Assembly (NCBI GenBank): GCA_021848165.1
Contig: JAJZMW010000070.1
Location: 1-13,609, forward strand
Length of the DNA stretch: 13,609 nucleotides
From: Thermoplasmata archaeon
GTDB lineage: Archaea; Thermoplasmatota; Thermoplasmata; Lutacidiplasmatales; UBA184
Direction of reading: 5' to 3'
Shown here: positions 6,293 to 12,966 of the stretch, in pieces
How the letters are laid out: every line of letters starts with the position of its first letter
Position numbering within the stretch: position 1 is the stretch's first letter
The notes under the pieces: generated by a model
What the model was told of the DNA's origin: nothing
Seen by the model: the letters and a program-made list of their open reading frames with translations, nothing else
Database searches by the model: none
Program-made: the position numbers and the translations under genes

Positions 6293-7264
6293 ATGACCGA
6301 AGGGGCAGCGACCAGCGCACGGAGCACTCCGAACGCAAGCGCCGGCGCGAAGCACGCGAGCGCCGGACGGCGTCCTCGGCTGTCGGAGATGAACCTTTCG
6401 CTCGGGAAGCGCGCCCGCCTCAAGCGGATGCTCTACGGGCACGGGCCGGGCGGGGGGACCCTCCTCGTTCTCCCGATCGATCAAGGACTCGAGCACGGCC
6501 CGATCGATTTTTTCTCCAACCCGGAGTCCGAGGACCCGAACTACCAGTTCGAGCTCGCGCGCGAGGCCCGGTTCAGCGCGATCGCCCTGCACATCGGCCT
6601 CGCGGAGAAGTACTTCGGGGAGTATGCGGGGGAGGTTCCGCTGATCCTCAAGTTGAACGGTAAGACGAGCATCCCCTCCGACGCGGAGGCGTTCAGTCCC
6701 CTCACGGGGACGGTCGAGGATGCGGTCCGCCTTGGGGCGGATGCCGTCGGATACACGATCTACGTGGGCTCGCCGGCCCAGGACCGCGACTTTTTGCAGT
6801 TCCAACGCGTCCGCGCCGACGCCGACCGCTTCGGGATGCCGGTGATCGTCTGGGCGTACCCCCGGGGCGAGGCGGTCGGGAAGAAGGGTGGGAAGGAGAG
6901 CCTCTACGCGATCGATTATGCCGCGCGCGTCGCGCTCGAGCTCGGCGCGGACATCGTGAAGGTCAACTATCCCGTTCGCTCCGAGAAGGATCGCGATTCG
7001 CCCGCGCCGTACAACTCGCTCGCGCTCGACGCGGAGGCGGCGTTCCGCAAGGTCGTCGTGAGCGCCGGGCGGGCGATGGTCCTCGTCTCGGGCGGCGAGA
7101 AGGTCTCCGACGCCGAGCTCTTGCGCAAGGTACGCGCCTCGATGGACGCGGGCGCGACCGGCATCATCTTCGGGCGGAACATGTGGCAACGGCCCCGCTC
7201 CGAAGCGATCGTCCTGACCCGGGAGCTGCATGCGATCTTCCGCGACTACGCGCAACCTCCCTGA
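6293..7264 (+). CDS. fba: Class I fructose-bisphosphate aldolase, DhnA/FbaB type
   Basis: TIM-barrel aldolase that reversibly splits fructose 1,6-bisphosphate to dihydroxyacetone phosphate and glyceraldehyde 3-phosphate through a Schiff base in cytoplasmic glycolysis/gluconeogenesis. In the 323-residue frame, D63 (LPIDQG), Y189 (VWAYPRG) and the Schiff-base lysine K223 (ADIVKVNYP) match the catalytic set of archaeal class I aldolases. SGGEK (266-270) and FGRN (293-296) form the phosphate site. The related ADH synthase of aromatic amino acid synthesis belongs to the same superfamily and cannot be fully excluded. The first 32 residues are an Ala/Ser/Arg-rich extension not typical of the family, which usually begins at a residue like M33 (MNLSLGKRARL); GGAG stands directly before that ATG. 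I keep the upstream start because of the TATA box. The 3' end overlaps tsr3. Confidence 0.9.
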   Translation: MTEGAATSARSTPNASAGAKHASAGRRPRLSEMNLSLGKRARLKRMLYGHGPGGGTLLVLPIDQGLEHGPIDFFSNPESEDPNYQFELAREARFSAIALHIGLAEKYFGEYAGEVPLILKLNGKTSIPSDAEAFSPLTGTVEDAVRLGADAVGYTIYVGSPAQDRDFLQFQRVRADADRFGMPVIVWAYPRGEAVGKKGGKESLYAIDYAARVALELGADIVKVNYPVRSEKDRDSPAPYNSLALDAEAAFRKVVVSAGRAMVLVSGGEKVSDAELLRKVRASMDAGATGIIFGRNMWQRPRSEAIVLTRELHAIFRDYAQPP

Positions 7265-7850
7265 TGGCCCCCCGATCCCTCGCTGGATCTCGGTTCGCGG
7301 CGACGATCACCCTCGGGCGTGCACCGGGAGGAAGCTTCTCGCTCTGGGACGGGCGCGACCGTTCTCTCCGGGTCGGAGCGCCGCTCGCCCCCTGACCCTC
7401 GATCCGTACGCGACCGAGGTCCTCTCGCGGGCCGACCGCCCCTACGCGCTCCGGCACGGCGTGCTCGTTCAGGATTGCTCGTGGAACGCCCTCTCCTCCC
7501 GCGCCTCCTCGGGACGGGAGCGGCTCCCCTCCGGAGGCGGCCCCCGCCGTCGGCTGCCGCTGCTCCTCGCCGGGAACCCGCAACACTTCGGCCGGTGGGG
7601 CGAGCTGAACTCGGTCGAGGCGATGGCGGCCGCGCTGGTGGTGCTGGAGGAGCGGGAGGAGGCGGCCTCCCTTCTCGAAGGGTTTCGCGGGGGGCTCGGG
7701 TTCCTCGACGTCAATCGGGACCGCTTCGATCGGTATGCACGGGCCCGCGATGGGCGGGAGGTGAAACGAATGGAGCGGGAGGGGTTCGACGGGGGCGGTC
7801 GACCTACGGAGCCTACGCACGAGTCGGTACCGCTGCGTAGTCGTCTATAG
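7230..7850 (+). CDS. tsr3: Tsr3, SSU rRNA aminocarboxypropyltransferase (start uncertain)
   Basis: Tsr3 transfers the aminocarboxypropyl group of S-adenosylmethionine to a modified uridine in helix 31 of small-subunit rRNA, a late ribosome-maturation step. Family blocks appear in order: DDHPRACTGRKLLALG (about 25-40), LDPYATEVLSRADR (57-70), QDCSWN (81-86), RRLPLLLAGNPQHFGRWGEL (107-126), NSVEAMAAALVVL (127-139) and GFLDVNRDRFDRYA (157-170). The only canonical start in frame is ATG 7230, which lies 35 nt inside fba and adds about 15 residues unlike Tsr3. A TGATG junction at 7262-7266 would be the natural coupled start, but it is out of frame by one base. One more C in the six-C run at 7268-7273 would restore it (MAPPIPRWISV...). 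The AT-rich pst promoter begins right after the stop. Confidence 0.82.
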   Translation: MRSSATTRNLPDGPPIPRWISVRGDDHPRACTGRKLLALGRARPFSPGRSAARPLTLDPYATEVLSRADRPYALRHGVLVQDCSWNALSSRASSGRERLPSGGGPRRRLPLLLAGNPQHFGRWGELNSVEAMAAALVVLEEREEAASLLEGFRGGLGFLDVNRDRFDRYARARDGREVKRMEREGFDGGGRPTEPTHESVPLRSRL

Positions 7851-7852
7851 TC

Positions 7853-7878
7853 GTATACTGTATACTATAGTATATTTT
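7853..7878. promoter_or_regulatory. Palindromic control region upstream of the phosphate operon
   Basis: An AT-rich block holds GTATACTGTATAC (7853-7865, symmetric around one central base) overlapping a perfect 14-bp palindrome TATACTATAGTATA (7861-7874), then TTTT (7875-7878). It lies just upstream of the predicted TATA box of the pst operon, a usual place for a dimeric activator or repressor site. An operator responding to phosphate is my inference. The palindrome plus T-run might also help end tsr3 transcription, or supply a second TATA element. Confidence 0.55.
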
Positions 7879-7884
7879 CAATTC

Positions 7885-7892
7885 CTATATAT
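7885..7892 (+). promoter_or_regulatory. TATA box of the phosphate-uptake operon
   Basis: CTATATAT is the clearest TATA box in the window. Its centre lies 25 nt before the ATG at 7914, so the mRNA should begin at or next to the start codon (leaderless). No Shine-Dalgarno precedes this ATG, in contrast to pstS inside the operon. Confidence 0.7.
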
Positions 7893-7913
7893 TCATCGGC
7901 CGGCGTTCGTCCG

Positions 7914-8894
7914 ATGACCATGATCGGACCCACGGAGATCGGCTCGGCGCGGACCGCGCGGCGCGCGCGGCACGTTGCTTCCTCGGAGATCGTTCCCCGC
8001 CCCGGCGGCGCACCGGAGCATCTCTACCGCGAGATCGTCGCGGCGTATCTGGCGGGGACGGAGCGGATCACCCTCCGCGAAGCGGGCGGGCTCCGAGCGA
8101 CCACGCGGAACGTCGCTCTCACCTTTCGGCGGCGGGTCTGCGCGACGGCGCGGCTCGAAGCGACCTCGGAAGAGCTCGTTCTGAGCGATCTCGACCCCGG
8201 CGATCGTGCGGGGCTCGCGACCCTCACCTTCCGGCTCGGGGAAGAGGTCCTCCGGCTCCTTCGCCGGGCGGGCGACGCGATCCCCGAGCTCGACCGGCCG
8301 GAGTCGTGGGAGGCGCTCGACGATCCGATCGATGCGCTCGCGTGGACGATCCACCGGCACGTGGCGTTGCGGTGCGTCGCGGGCCCGATCGAACCGCGAC
8401 GGGACGAGGGACGGATCGACCCGATCGGATGGCTCGAAGCGTCGCGGGCGCTCGAGCGGATCGGCGATCATGCCGTGCAGATCGGCGCCCAAGCGTCGAC
8501 CTGGCGTTCGGCCGGGGCGCTCCCGGACGAGCGGCGGCTCGTCGCCGAGTTCCACGCTCAGACCTCGGACTTCGTGGCGCGGGCCCTCGTGCTTCTCGGG
8601 GACCCGCGCCCGGACGCCGCGAACGAAGCCCTGGACTTGGGCGAGGCGCTGCAGGCGACCTCGAACTCCCTCTTGGAGCGGCTCGTTCCCGGTCGGAGCC
8701 TCGGACCCGCTCCGGCCGCCGCCTCGGTCCTGGCGCTCGGCCGAGTGCTCGACTCCCTCGCTCGGATCGTGGCCTACAGCCGGGACATCGTCGAGGTCTC
8801 TCTCGATCACGCGCGACCCGCGTTCGCGGCCCGGAAGTTCGCGGAGCTCCCCGAGCGCGCACCGCCCCCCGGGACCATCGGAGGCGCGGCGTGA
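7914..8894 (+). CDS. PhoU-domain phosphate regulator-like protein, first gene of the pst operon
   Basis: A 326-residue, mostly helical soluble protein. The block EHLYREIVAAYLAGTERITL (35-54) and the stretch to about residue 120 match the middle part of archaeal AbrB-PhoU fusion proteins. The PhoU metal-binding signature appears as LERIGDHAVQIGA (180-192, with E181, D185 and H186). A second, degenerate copy reads LDSLARIVAYSRDIVEV (279-295). Archaeal relatives usually begin with a swapped-hairpin AbrB DNA-binding domain; the first 30 residues here are basic and do not show it, so DNA binding is unproven. Its place directly behind the operon promoter suggests it senses or signals Pst activity. 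ATG 7914 is chosen from the TATA spacing; a second ATG lies at 7920. pstS follows after 91 nt. Confidence 0.8.
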   Translation: MTMIGPTEIGSARTARRARHVASSEIVPRPGGAPEHLYREIVAAYLAGTERITLREAGGLRATTRNVALTFRRRVCATARLEATSEELVLSDLDPGDRAGLATLTFRLGEEVLRLLRRAGDAIPELDRPESWEALDDPIDALAWTIHRHVALRCVAGPIEPRRDEGRIDPIGWLEASRALERIGDHAVQIGAQASTWRSAGALPDERRLVAEFHAQTSDFVARALVLLGDPRPDAANEALDLGEALQATSNSLLERLVPGRSLGPAPAAASVLALGRVLDSLARIVAYSRDIVEVSLDHARPAFAARKFAELPERAPPPGTIGGAA

Positions 8895-8963
8895 GCGCTC
8901 TCGCGCCTTCCGACCGGGTCGGTCCGTTCGGACCGGCTCGCATCCTTGTCCGCATTTGTGCGG
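8895..8963 (+). promoter_or_regulatory. Cluster of four potential RNA hairpins before pstS
   Basis: In the 91-nt gap before pstS four inverted repeats follow each other. They are GCGC/GCGC (8895-8906), CCGAC/GTCGG (8910-8922), a perfect 7-bp stem CGGTCCG-TT-CGGACCG (8920-8935, mutually exclusive with the previous one) and CCGCA-TTTG-TGCGG (8950-8963). No TATA box is evident, so a separate pstS promoter is not supported. Such structures could mark mRNA processing or protect the 5' end of a pstS-containing fragment; this is inference. Confidence 0.45.
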
Positions 8964-8968
8964 CGCAC

Positions 8969-8976
8969 AGGAGGAA
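8969..8976 (+). promoter_or_regulatory. Strong Shine-Dalgarno of pstS
   Basis: AGGAGGAA ends 9 nt before the ATG at 8986. It is the best ribosome-binding site in the window and fixes the pstS start. High translation would suit a binding protein that is needed in excess over the permease. Confidence 0.8.
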
Positions 8977-8985
8977 CCGAACTCC

Positions 8986-10227
8986 ATGAGCAACGGAACG
9001 AACGCGCCCCCATCGATGAACGACTCTCTGAGCGACGGCCCGAAGCGCCGCGGTCGCGCCGTCATCGGCGTCGGCGTGGCGGTCGCGATCGCGGTCGTGC
9101 TGCTCGCCGCCGGCTTCGCGGGGGGCTACTTCCTCGAGAAGGGCCTCGCGCCGTCCGGCGGATCGAGCACCACGAGCTACACGATCACCGAGACCGGGTC
9201 GACGCTGATCTACCCGTACCTGAACCTCTTGGCCCCGAACTTCACCTCGCTCTACCCGAACGTCGCGATCTCCCCCGCCGGCACGGGGAGCGGCGCGGGG
9301 ATCAGCGGGGCGGAACAAGGGACCGTCAACATGGGCGGGACCGATGCCTACCTTCTGCCGTCGGTCGCCGCGCAGTACAATCTGATCAACGTCCCGATCG
9401 CGATCTCCTCGCAGCTGGTCTTCTACAATCTGCCGGGGCTGTCGGTCTCCCACCTGAACTTGAACGGCACGGTCCTCGCGATGATCTGGGCCGGCGCGAT
9501 CTCGCAGTGGAACAACCCCCTCATCCAGGCGGCGAATCCGGGGGTCTCGCTCCCGAGCACGACGATCACGCCCCTCCACCGATCGGACGGCAGCGGGGAC
9601 ACGTTCATGTTCACGTCGCTCTGCTATCTCTCCTGGAAGGGGTGGTCCGGCGGCTACGGGACGACGTACTCCTGGAAGGCGGGCCAGCCAGGGTACCAAG
9701 GGAACTCGGGCATGGTGACCGGGCTCCACAGCACGCCCGGTGGCATCGCCTACATCGGGATCAGCTATCTCCAGTCGGCGCTCGCCGACGGCCTCCAATA
9801 CGCCGCGCTCGGGGATCAGGCGGCCAACGTCAACGGCGCGAACCCCGCGAACTACATCCTCCCCACGCCGGCGAACATCAGCCAGGACGCCAACCTCGCC
9901 CTGCAGAACCTGCAGCCGCCGAGCGTGGCGATCAGCCTGATCCTGGGAGGAGTGCCGGGCGCGACGAACCTCGTGCTCGGAGGCGGCGGGACCTTGCCGA
10001 CCGCGCAGTACCCGACCCCCTACCCCGACACGAACCTCGAGTACATCCTGATCAGCACCCACCCCGCGAACCCGTCGCTGCAGAAGTACGTCGTCGTCTT
10101 CCTGCAGTGGGCGATCTCGACCGGGGCCACGGCGCCGCGCCTGGCGAGCGTCAACTTCCTACCGCTCACGCCCGAGGTCATCGGCTACGATATGCAGGCC
10201 CTCTCCTCGGTCCAGGTGAGCGCCTAG
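8986..10227 (+). CDS. pstS: Phosphate ABC transporter substrate-binding protein PstS
   Basis: Extracytoplasmic phosphate receptor of the Pst ABC importer, 413 residues. A hydrophilic, basic N-terminus (1-25, ending KRRGRA) precedes one hydrophobic helix (about 25-49), then a Ser/Thr/Gly linker and the binding fold. Phosphate-site blocks are ETGSTLIYPYL (69-79), GTGSGAGISG (99-108), GGTDAYL with D120, and HRSDGSGDTF (198-207), equivalent to the RADGSGT block of E. coli PstS. GGIAYIGISYL follows further on. There is no Cys lipobox after the helix, so the protein is probably held by an uncleaved N-terminal anchor, or cleaved without lipid attachment. pstC begins 20 nt after the stop. Confidence 0.93.
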   Translation: MSNGTNAPPSMNDSLSDGPKRRGRAVIGVGVAVAIAVVLLAAGFAGGYFLEKGLAPSGGSSTTSYTITETGSTLIYPYLNLLAPNFTSLYPNVAISPAGTGSGAGISGAEQGTVNMGGTDAYLLPSVAAQYNLINVPIAISSQLVFYNLPGLSVSHLNLNGTVLAMIWAGAISQWNNPLIQAANPGVSLPSTTITPLHRSDGSGDTFMFTSLCYLSWKGWSGGYGTTYSWKAGQPGYQGNSGMVTGLHSTPGGIAYIGISYLQSALADGLQYAALGDQAANVNGANPANYILPTPANISQDANLALQNLQPPSVAISLILGGVPGATNLVLGGGGTLPTAQYPTPYPDTNLEYILISTHPANPSLQKYVVVFLQWAISTGATAPRLASVNFLPLTPEVIGYDMQALSSVQVSA

Positions 10228-10229
10228 GG

Positions 10230-10244
10230 GTCTCCCGGGGAGAC
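10230..10244 (+). promoter_or_regulatory. Hairpin enclosing the pstC Shine-Dalgarno
   Basis: GTCTCC (10230-10235) can pair with GGAGAC (10239-10244) across the loop CGG. The pstC ribosome-binding site GGGGAG (10237-10242), 5 nt before GTG 10248, lies in the loop and 3' arm and would be masked when the stem forms. The structure sits 2 nt after the pstS stop, so it could both lower pstC translation and protect the pstS mRNA end. Confidence 0.5.
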
Positions 10245-10247
10245 GTC

Positions 10248-11258
10248 GTGAGGGAAGTTCCCGAGGGGCAACCGATTCCGCCGGCGGGGCCCGCCCCGGC
10301 TCCGCCGGCCGTCCCTTTTTCCGCGTCCCGGACGCCGCTCGTCCAGTGGCTCCTGAGCCCGATCGCTCTCATCCCTCTCCTCTTGGTCGCGTTCGTCGCG
10401 ATCTTCCTCCTCTGGAAGTCCCAGCTGGTCTGGTTCGGCCCCTCCTTCTTCGGGATCAATTACTTCTTCGATCCGACCGGCCTTCAGCCCAACCAGTTCG
10501 GCGTCACCCTGTTCGTCGTCGACTCGCTCATCGTCGCCTTGCCCGCGCTCGCGATCGCCGCCGGCCTCTCCCTTGCGATGGCGGTATCGATCGTCGTCTA
10601 TCTTCCCCCGATGCCCGGGCGCGTGCTGACGATCCTCACCAACCTCCTCGCGGGCATTCCGAGCGTCGTCTATGGGATCTGGGGGTACGTCGTCCTCGCG
10701 CCCTACTTCGGATCGACGGTCCAGCCCGCGATCTTCGGGTTCCTCGGCTGGATCCCGGGGCTCGGCGGTCCCCTCTCGCCGGGAGGGGTCGGGTCGTTGC
10801 TGGCGATCTTCATCCTGATCTTCATGATCGTCCCGATCACCACGGCCGTGATGCGCGAGTCGCTCCGCTCGGTCCCCCACGATCTCGTGGAGGCGGGCCT
10901 TGCCCTCGGGGCGACGCAGTGGGAGGTGATGCGACGCATCCGGCTCCGCGTCGCGCGACGCGGGCTCTGGGGGGCCGCGTTCCTAGGCCTGGGACGCGCG
11001 ATCGGCGAGAGTGTGGCGGTCGCGATGGTCATCGGCGCTTCGGTCTGGATCCCGCCGAACGTTTACGCGCCTTCGACGACGCTCGCTTCGTTCATCTTCT
11101 ATCAGCTGGACAGCTCGTTCTACTACCCGGTCCTGTTGCAGGCGCTCATCGAATTCTCCTTGGTGCTGCTCGGACTCGCGGTCCTCCTCAACCTGATCGG
11201 CCAGCGCGCCTCCGGGCTCGGCACGACCGTCGTCGTCACGGGGGGGAACGGTCCGTGA
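10248..11258 (+). CDS. pstC: Phosphate ABC transporter permease PstC
   Basis: One of the two membrane subunits forming the phosphate channel, 336 residues. A Pro-rich cytoplasmic N-terminus (1-30) leads to about six hydrophobic helices starting at residue 33. The cytoplasmic EAA-type coupling loop reads EAGLALGATQWEVMRR (215-230), followed by GLWGAAFLGLGRAIGESVAVAM (239-260), the hallmark of PstC/PstA permeases; this loop contacts the ATPase PstB. LLAGIPSVVYGIWGY (133-147) is another conserved PstC block. The GTG start is supported by the nearby Shine-Dalgarno and by the onset of family-like sequence. The last four bases overlap the pstA start (GTGA), which implies translational coupling. Confidence 0.93.
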   Translation: MREVPEGQPIPPAGPAPAPPAVPFSASRTPLVQWLLSPIALIPLLLVAFVAIFLLWKSQLVWFGPSFFGINYFFDPTGLQPNQFGVTLFVVDSLIVALPALAIAAGLSLAMAVSIVVYLPPMPGRVLTILTNLLAGIPSVVYGIWGYVVLAPYFGSTVQPAIFGFLGWIPGLGGPLSPGGVGSLLAIFILIFMIVPITTAVMRESLRSVPHDLVEAGLALGATQWEVMRRIRLRVARRGLWGAAFLGLGRAIGESVAVAMVIGASVWIPPNVYAPSTTLASFIFYQLDSSFYYPVLLQALIEFSLVLLGLAVLLNLIGQRASGLGTTVVVTGGNGP

Positions 11259-12166
11259 CCGCCGCCCTCGCGACGGACGCAGCGGCGGTCGACGATCTCG
11301 TCCGGGCGTCGGCCGGGCACATGCGCCGCCGATTGCTCCTCGACCGCGTGGCGCGCTATGGCCTCCTTCTCCCCTTCGTGGTCGTCTTCTTCCCGTTGAT
11401 CGATCTCCTCTACTGGATCTCGGAGACGGCGCTCCCCACGTTCACCTGGGCGACCCTCACCCAGGACCAGATCGGCAACGGGGGGGGCCTCCATGCGATG
11501 ATCATCGGGACCGCGGTCCTGATCGCGCTCGCGACGACGATCGCGACCCTCATCGGGATCGCGGCGGGGCTCTACACCGCCGAGTACGCCCCTCCGGCGA
11601 TCGCGCGCCTCGGACGCACGGCGGGCAACGTGCTCGCCGGCGTTCCGGCGATCGTCCTCGGGTTTTGGGGGTACTTCCTGCTCGTGATCTACACCGGCTG
11701 GGGGTACACGGTCCTCGGCGGGGCGCTCACGCTCTCGATCTTGATGGTCCCGTTCATCTACCGGACGAGCGACCTCGCCTTCAGCGCGGTCCCCGCCTCC
11801 CAGCGGGAAGCGGCGTTGGCGATGGGCGCGCGCCGGTACCAGTTCCTCGGACGGATCGCGCTCCCGATCGCCATTCCCGGGATCCTGACCGGCGTCATCT
11901 TGGCGATGGCGATCGGACTCGGCGAGACGGCGCCGCTCATCTACACCGCAGGGTGGGCGAACGTCCCGCTGACCGGTCTGTTCTCCCCGACCAGCTACTT
12001 GACCGGGGCGATCTGGTTGTTCTACTCGCAACCGCCGGACATCGGCCTCTACGCGCTCGCCTTCCAGGCCGCGTTCGTGCTGATCGTGATGGTCGTCGCG
12101 ATCAACGTCACCCTGCAGGCGGTCGCCGAGCACTATCGCCGCCGTCTGCGAGGTCTCTTCTCATGA
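11255..12166 (+). CDS. pstA: Phosphate ABC transporter permease PstA
   Basis: Second channel subunit, 303 residues. It has a basic cytoplasmic N-terminus (GHMRRRLLLDRVARYG), six predicted helices from about residue 36, and the conserved block NVLAGVPAIVLGFWGYFLL (125-143). The coupling loop reads REAALAMGARRYQFLGRIALP (184-204), and GLGETAPLIYTAG (221-233) is typical of PstA. It pairs with PstC and binds PstB at the cytoplasmic face. GTG 11255 overlaps the pstC TGA by 4 nt, and the TGA of pstA overlaps the pstB ATG by 4 nt. Tight coupling would give equal amounts of the membrane and ATPase subunits. Confidence 0.93.
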   Translation: MTAALATDAAAVDDLVRASAGHMRRRLLLDRVARYGLLLPFVVVFFPLIDLLYWISETALPTFTWATLTQDQIGNGGGLHAMIIGTAVLIALATTIATLIGIAAGLYTAEYAPPAIARLGRTAGNVLAGVPAIVLGFWGYFLLVIYTGWGYTVLGGALTLSILMVPFIYRTSDLAFSAVPASQREAALAMGARRYQFLGRIALPIAIPGILTGVILAMAIGLGETAPLIYTAGWANVPLTGLFSPTSYLTGAIWLFYSQPPDIGLYALAFQAAFVLIVMVVAINVTLQAVAEHYRRRLRGLFS

Positions 12167-12966
12167 ACGGGTCCCCCATCGCCTCCGGAGCCCCGGCGTC
12201 CCCCCCCTCCCCGGAGCCGCCGGTCGTCGCGACCGAACACCTCGTCGTCCGTTCCCGCGAGCGCGTCATCCTCAACGACGTGTCGCTCGCCTTCCCGGAC
12301 CGGGACGTGACGGCGATCATCGGCCCGTCGGGATGCGGGAAGACGACGTTCATCCGGACGCTCAACCGGATGACCGAGATCGGCTCCGGGCTGATGGTGC
12401 GCGGCCGGGTGCTCTACCGCGGGCAGGACATCTACGCGAGGGGGGTGAACCCGGTGATCGTCCGCCAGCGGATCGGCATGGTCTTCCAGCGTCCGGTCGT
12501 GTTTCCGATGTCGATCTTCGAGAACGTCGCCTTCGGCCTGCGGATCAACCGCGTCGACGAGGCGACGGTCGAGCGGACCGTCGAGAGCTGCCTGCGTCGG
12601 GCGGGGTTGTGGACGGAGATCGGCGACGATCTCGACCGCTCGGGGCTCACCCTGTCCGGTGGGCAGCAGCAACGACTGTGCATCGCCCGCGCTCTCGCGG
12701 TCGAGCCGCGCGTCCTGCTGATGGACGAGCCGACCGCGAGCCTGGACCCGGTCGCGGCGCAGAAAGTGGAGTCGCTCCTCTTCGAGCTGCGCCAGAACTA
12801 CGCGGTCATCATCGTGACGCACAACCTCCAACAGGCCGCCCGGGTCGCGACGCGGACGGCGTTCCTCTATGAAGGGCGCATGATCGAGTTCGACGAGACG
12901 AAACGGTTGTTCGAGTCCCCGCGGGAGAAGCTGACCGAGAACTACGTAACGGGGCGGTTCGGATGA
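12163..12966 (+). CDS. pstB: Phosphate ABC transporter ATP-binding protein PstB
   Basis: Cytoplasmic ATPase that drives phosphate import, 267 residues, normal for PstB. All ABC motifs are intact: Walker A GPSGCGKTT (54-62), Q-loop VFQRP (Q109), signature LSGGQQQRL (164-172), Walker B VLLMDEP (D188, E189), D-loop SLDP (193-196) and the H-loop IIVTH (H220). The TLNRM block after Walker A and the FESPREKLTENYVTGRFG end are typical of PstB and separate it from other importers. The first 20 residues are Pro/Ser-rich and not conserved. The ATG overlaps the pstA stop by 4 nt, and the stop overlaps the phoU ATG by 4 nt. Confidence 0.96.
   Translation: MNGSPIASGAPASPPSPEPPVVATEHLVVRSRERVILNDVSLAFPDRDVTAIIGPSGCGKTTFIRTLNRMTEIGSGLMVRGRVLYRGQDIYARGVNPVIVRQRIGMVFQRPVVFPMSIFENVAFGLRINRVDEATVERTVESCLRRAGLWTEIGDDLDRSGLTLSGGQQQRLCIARALAVEPRVLLMDEPTASLDPVAAQKVESLLFELRQNYAVIIVTHNLQQAARVATRTAFLYEGRMIEFDETKRLFESPREKLTENYVTGRFG

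Noticed and set aside
7264..7395. Small 43-residue gene starting at the ATG of TGATG
   Set aside because: It reads the Tsr3 N-terminal coding region in the wrong frame; explained better as the displaced tsr3 start.
7851..7880. Palindrome plus TTTT as an intrinsic terminator for tsr3
   Set aside because: An all-AT stem of 7 bp is weak and the T-run is only four; position before the pst TATA box favours a control site. Dual use is not excluded.
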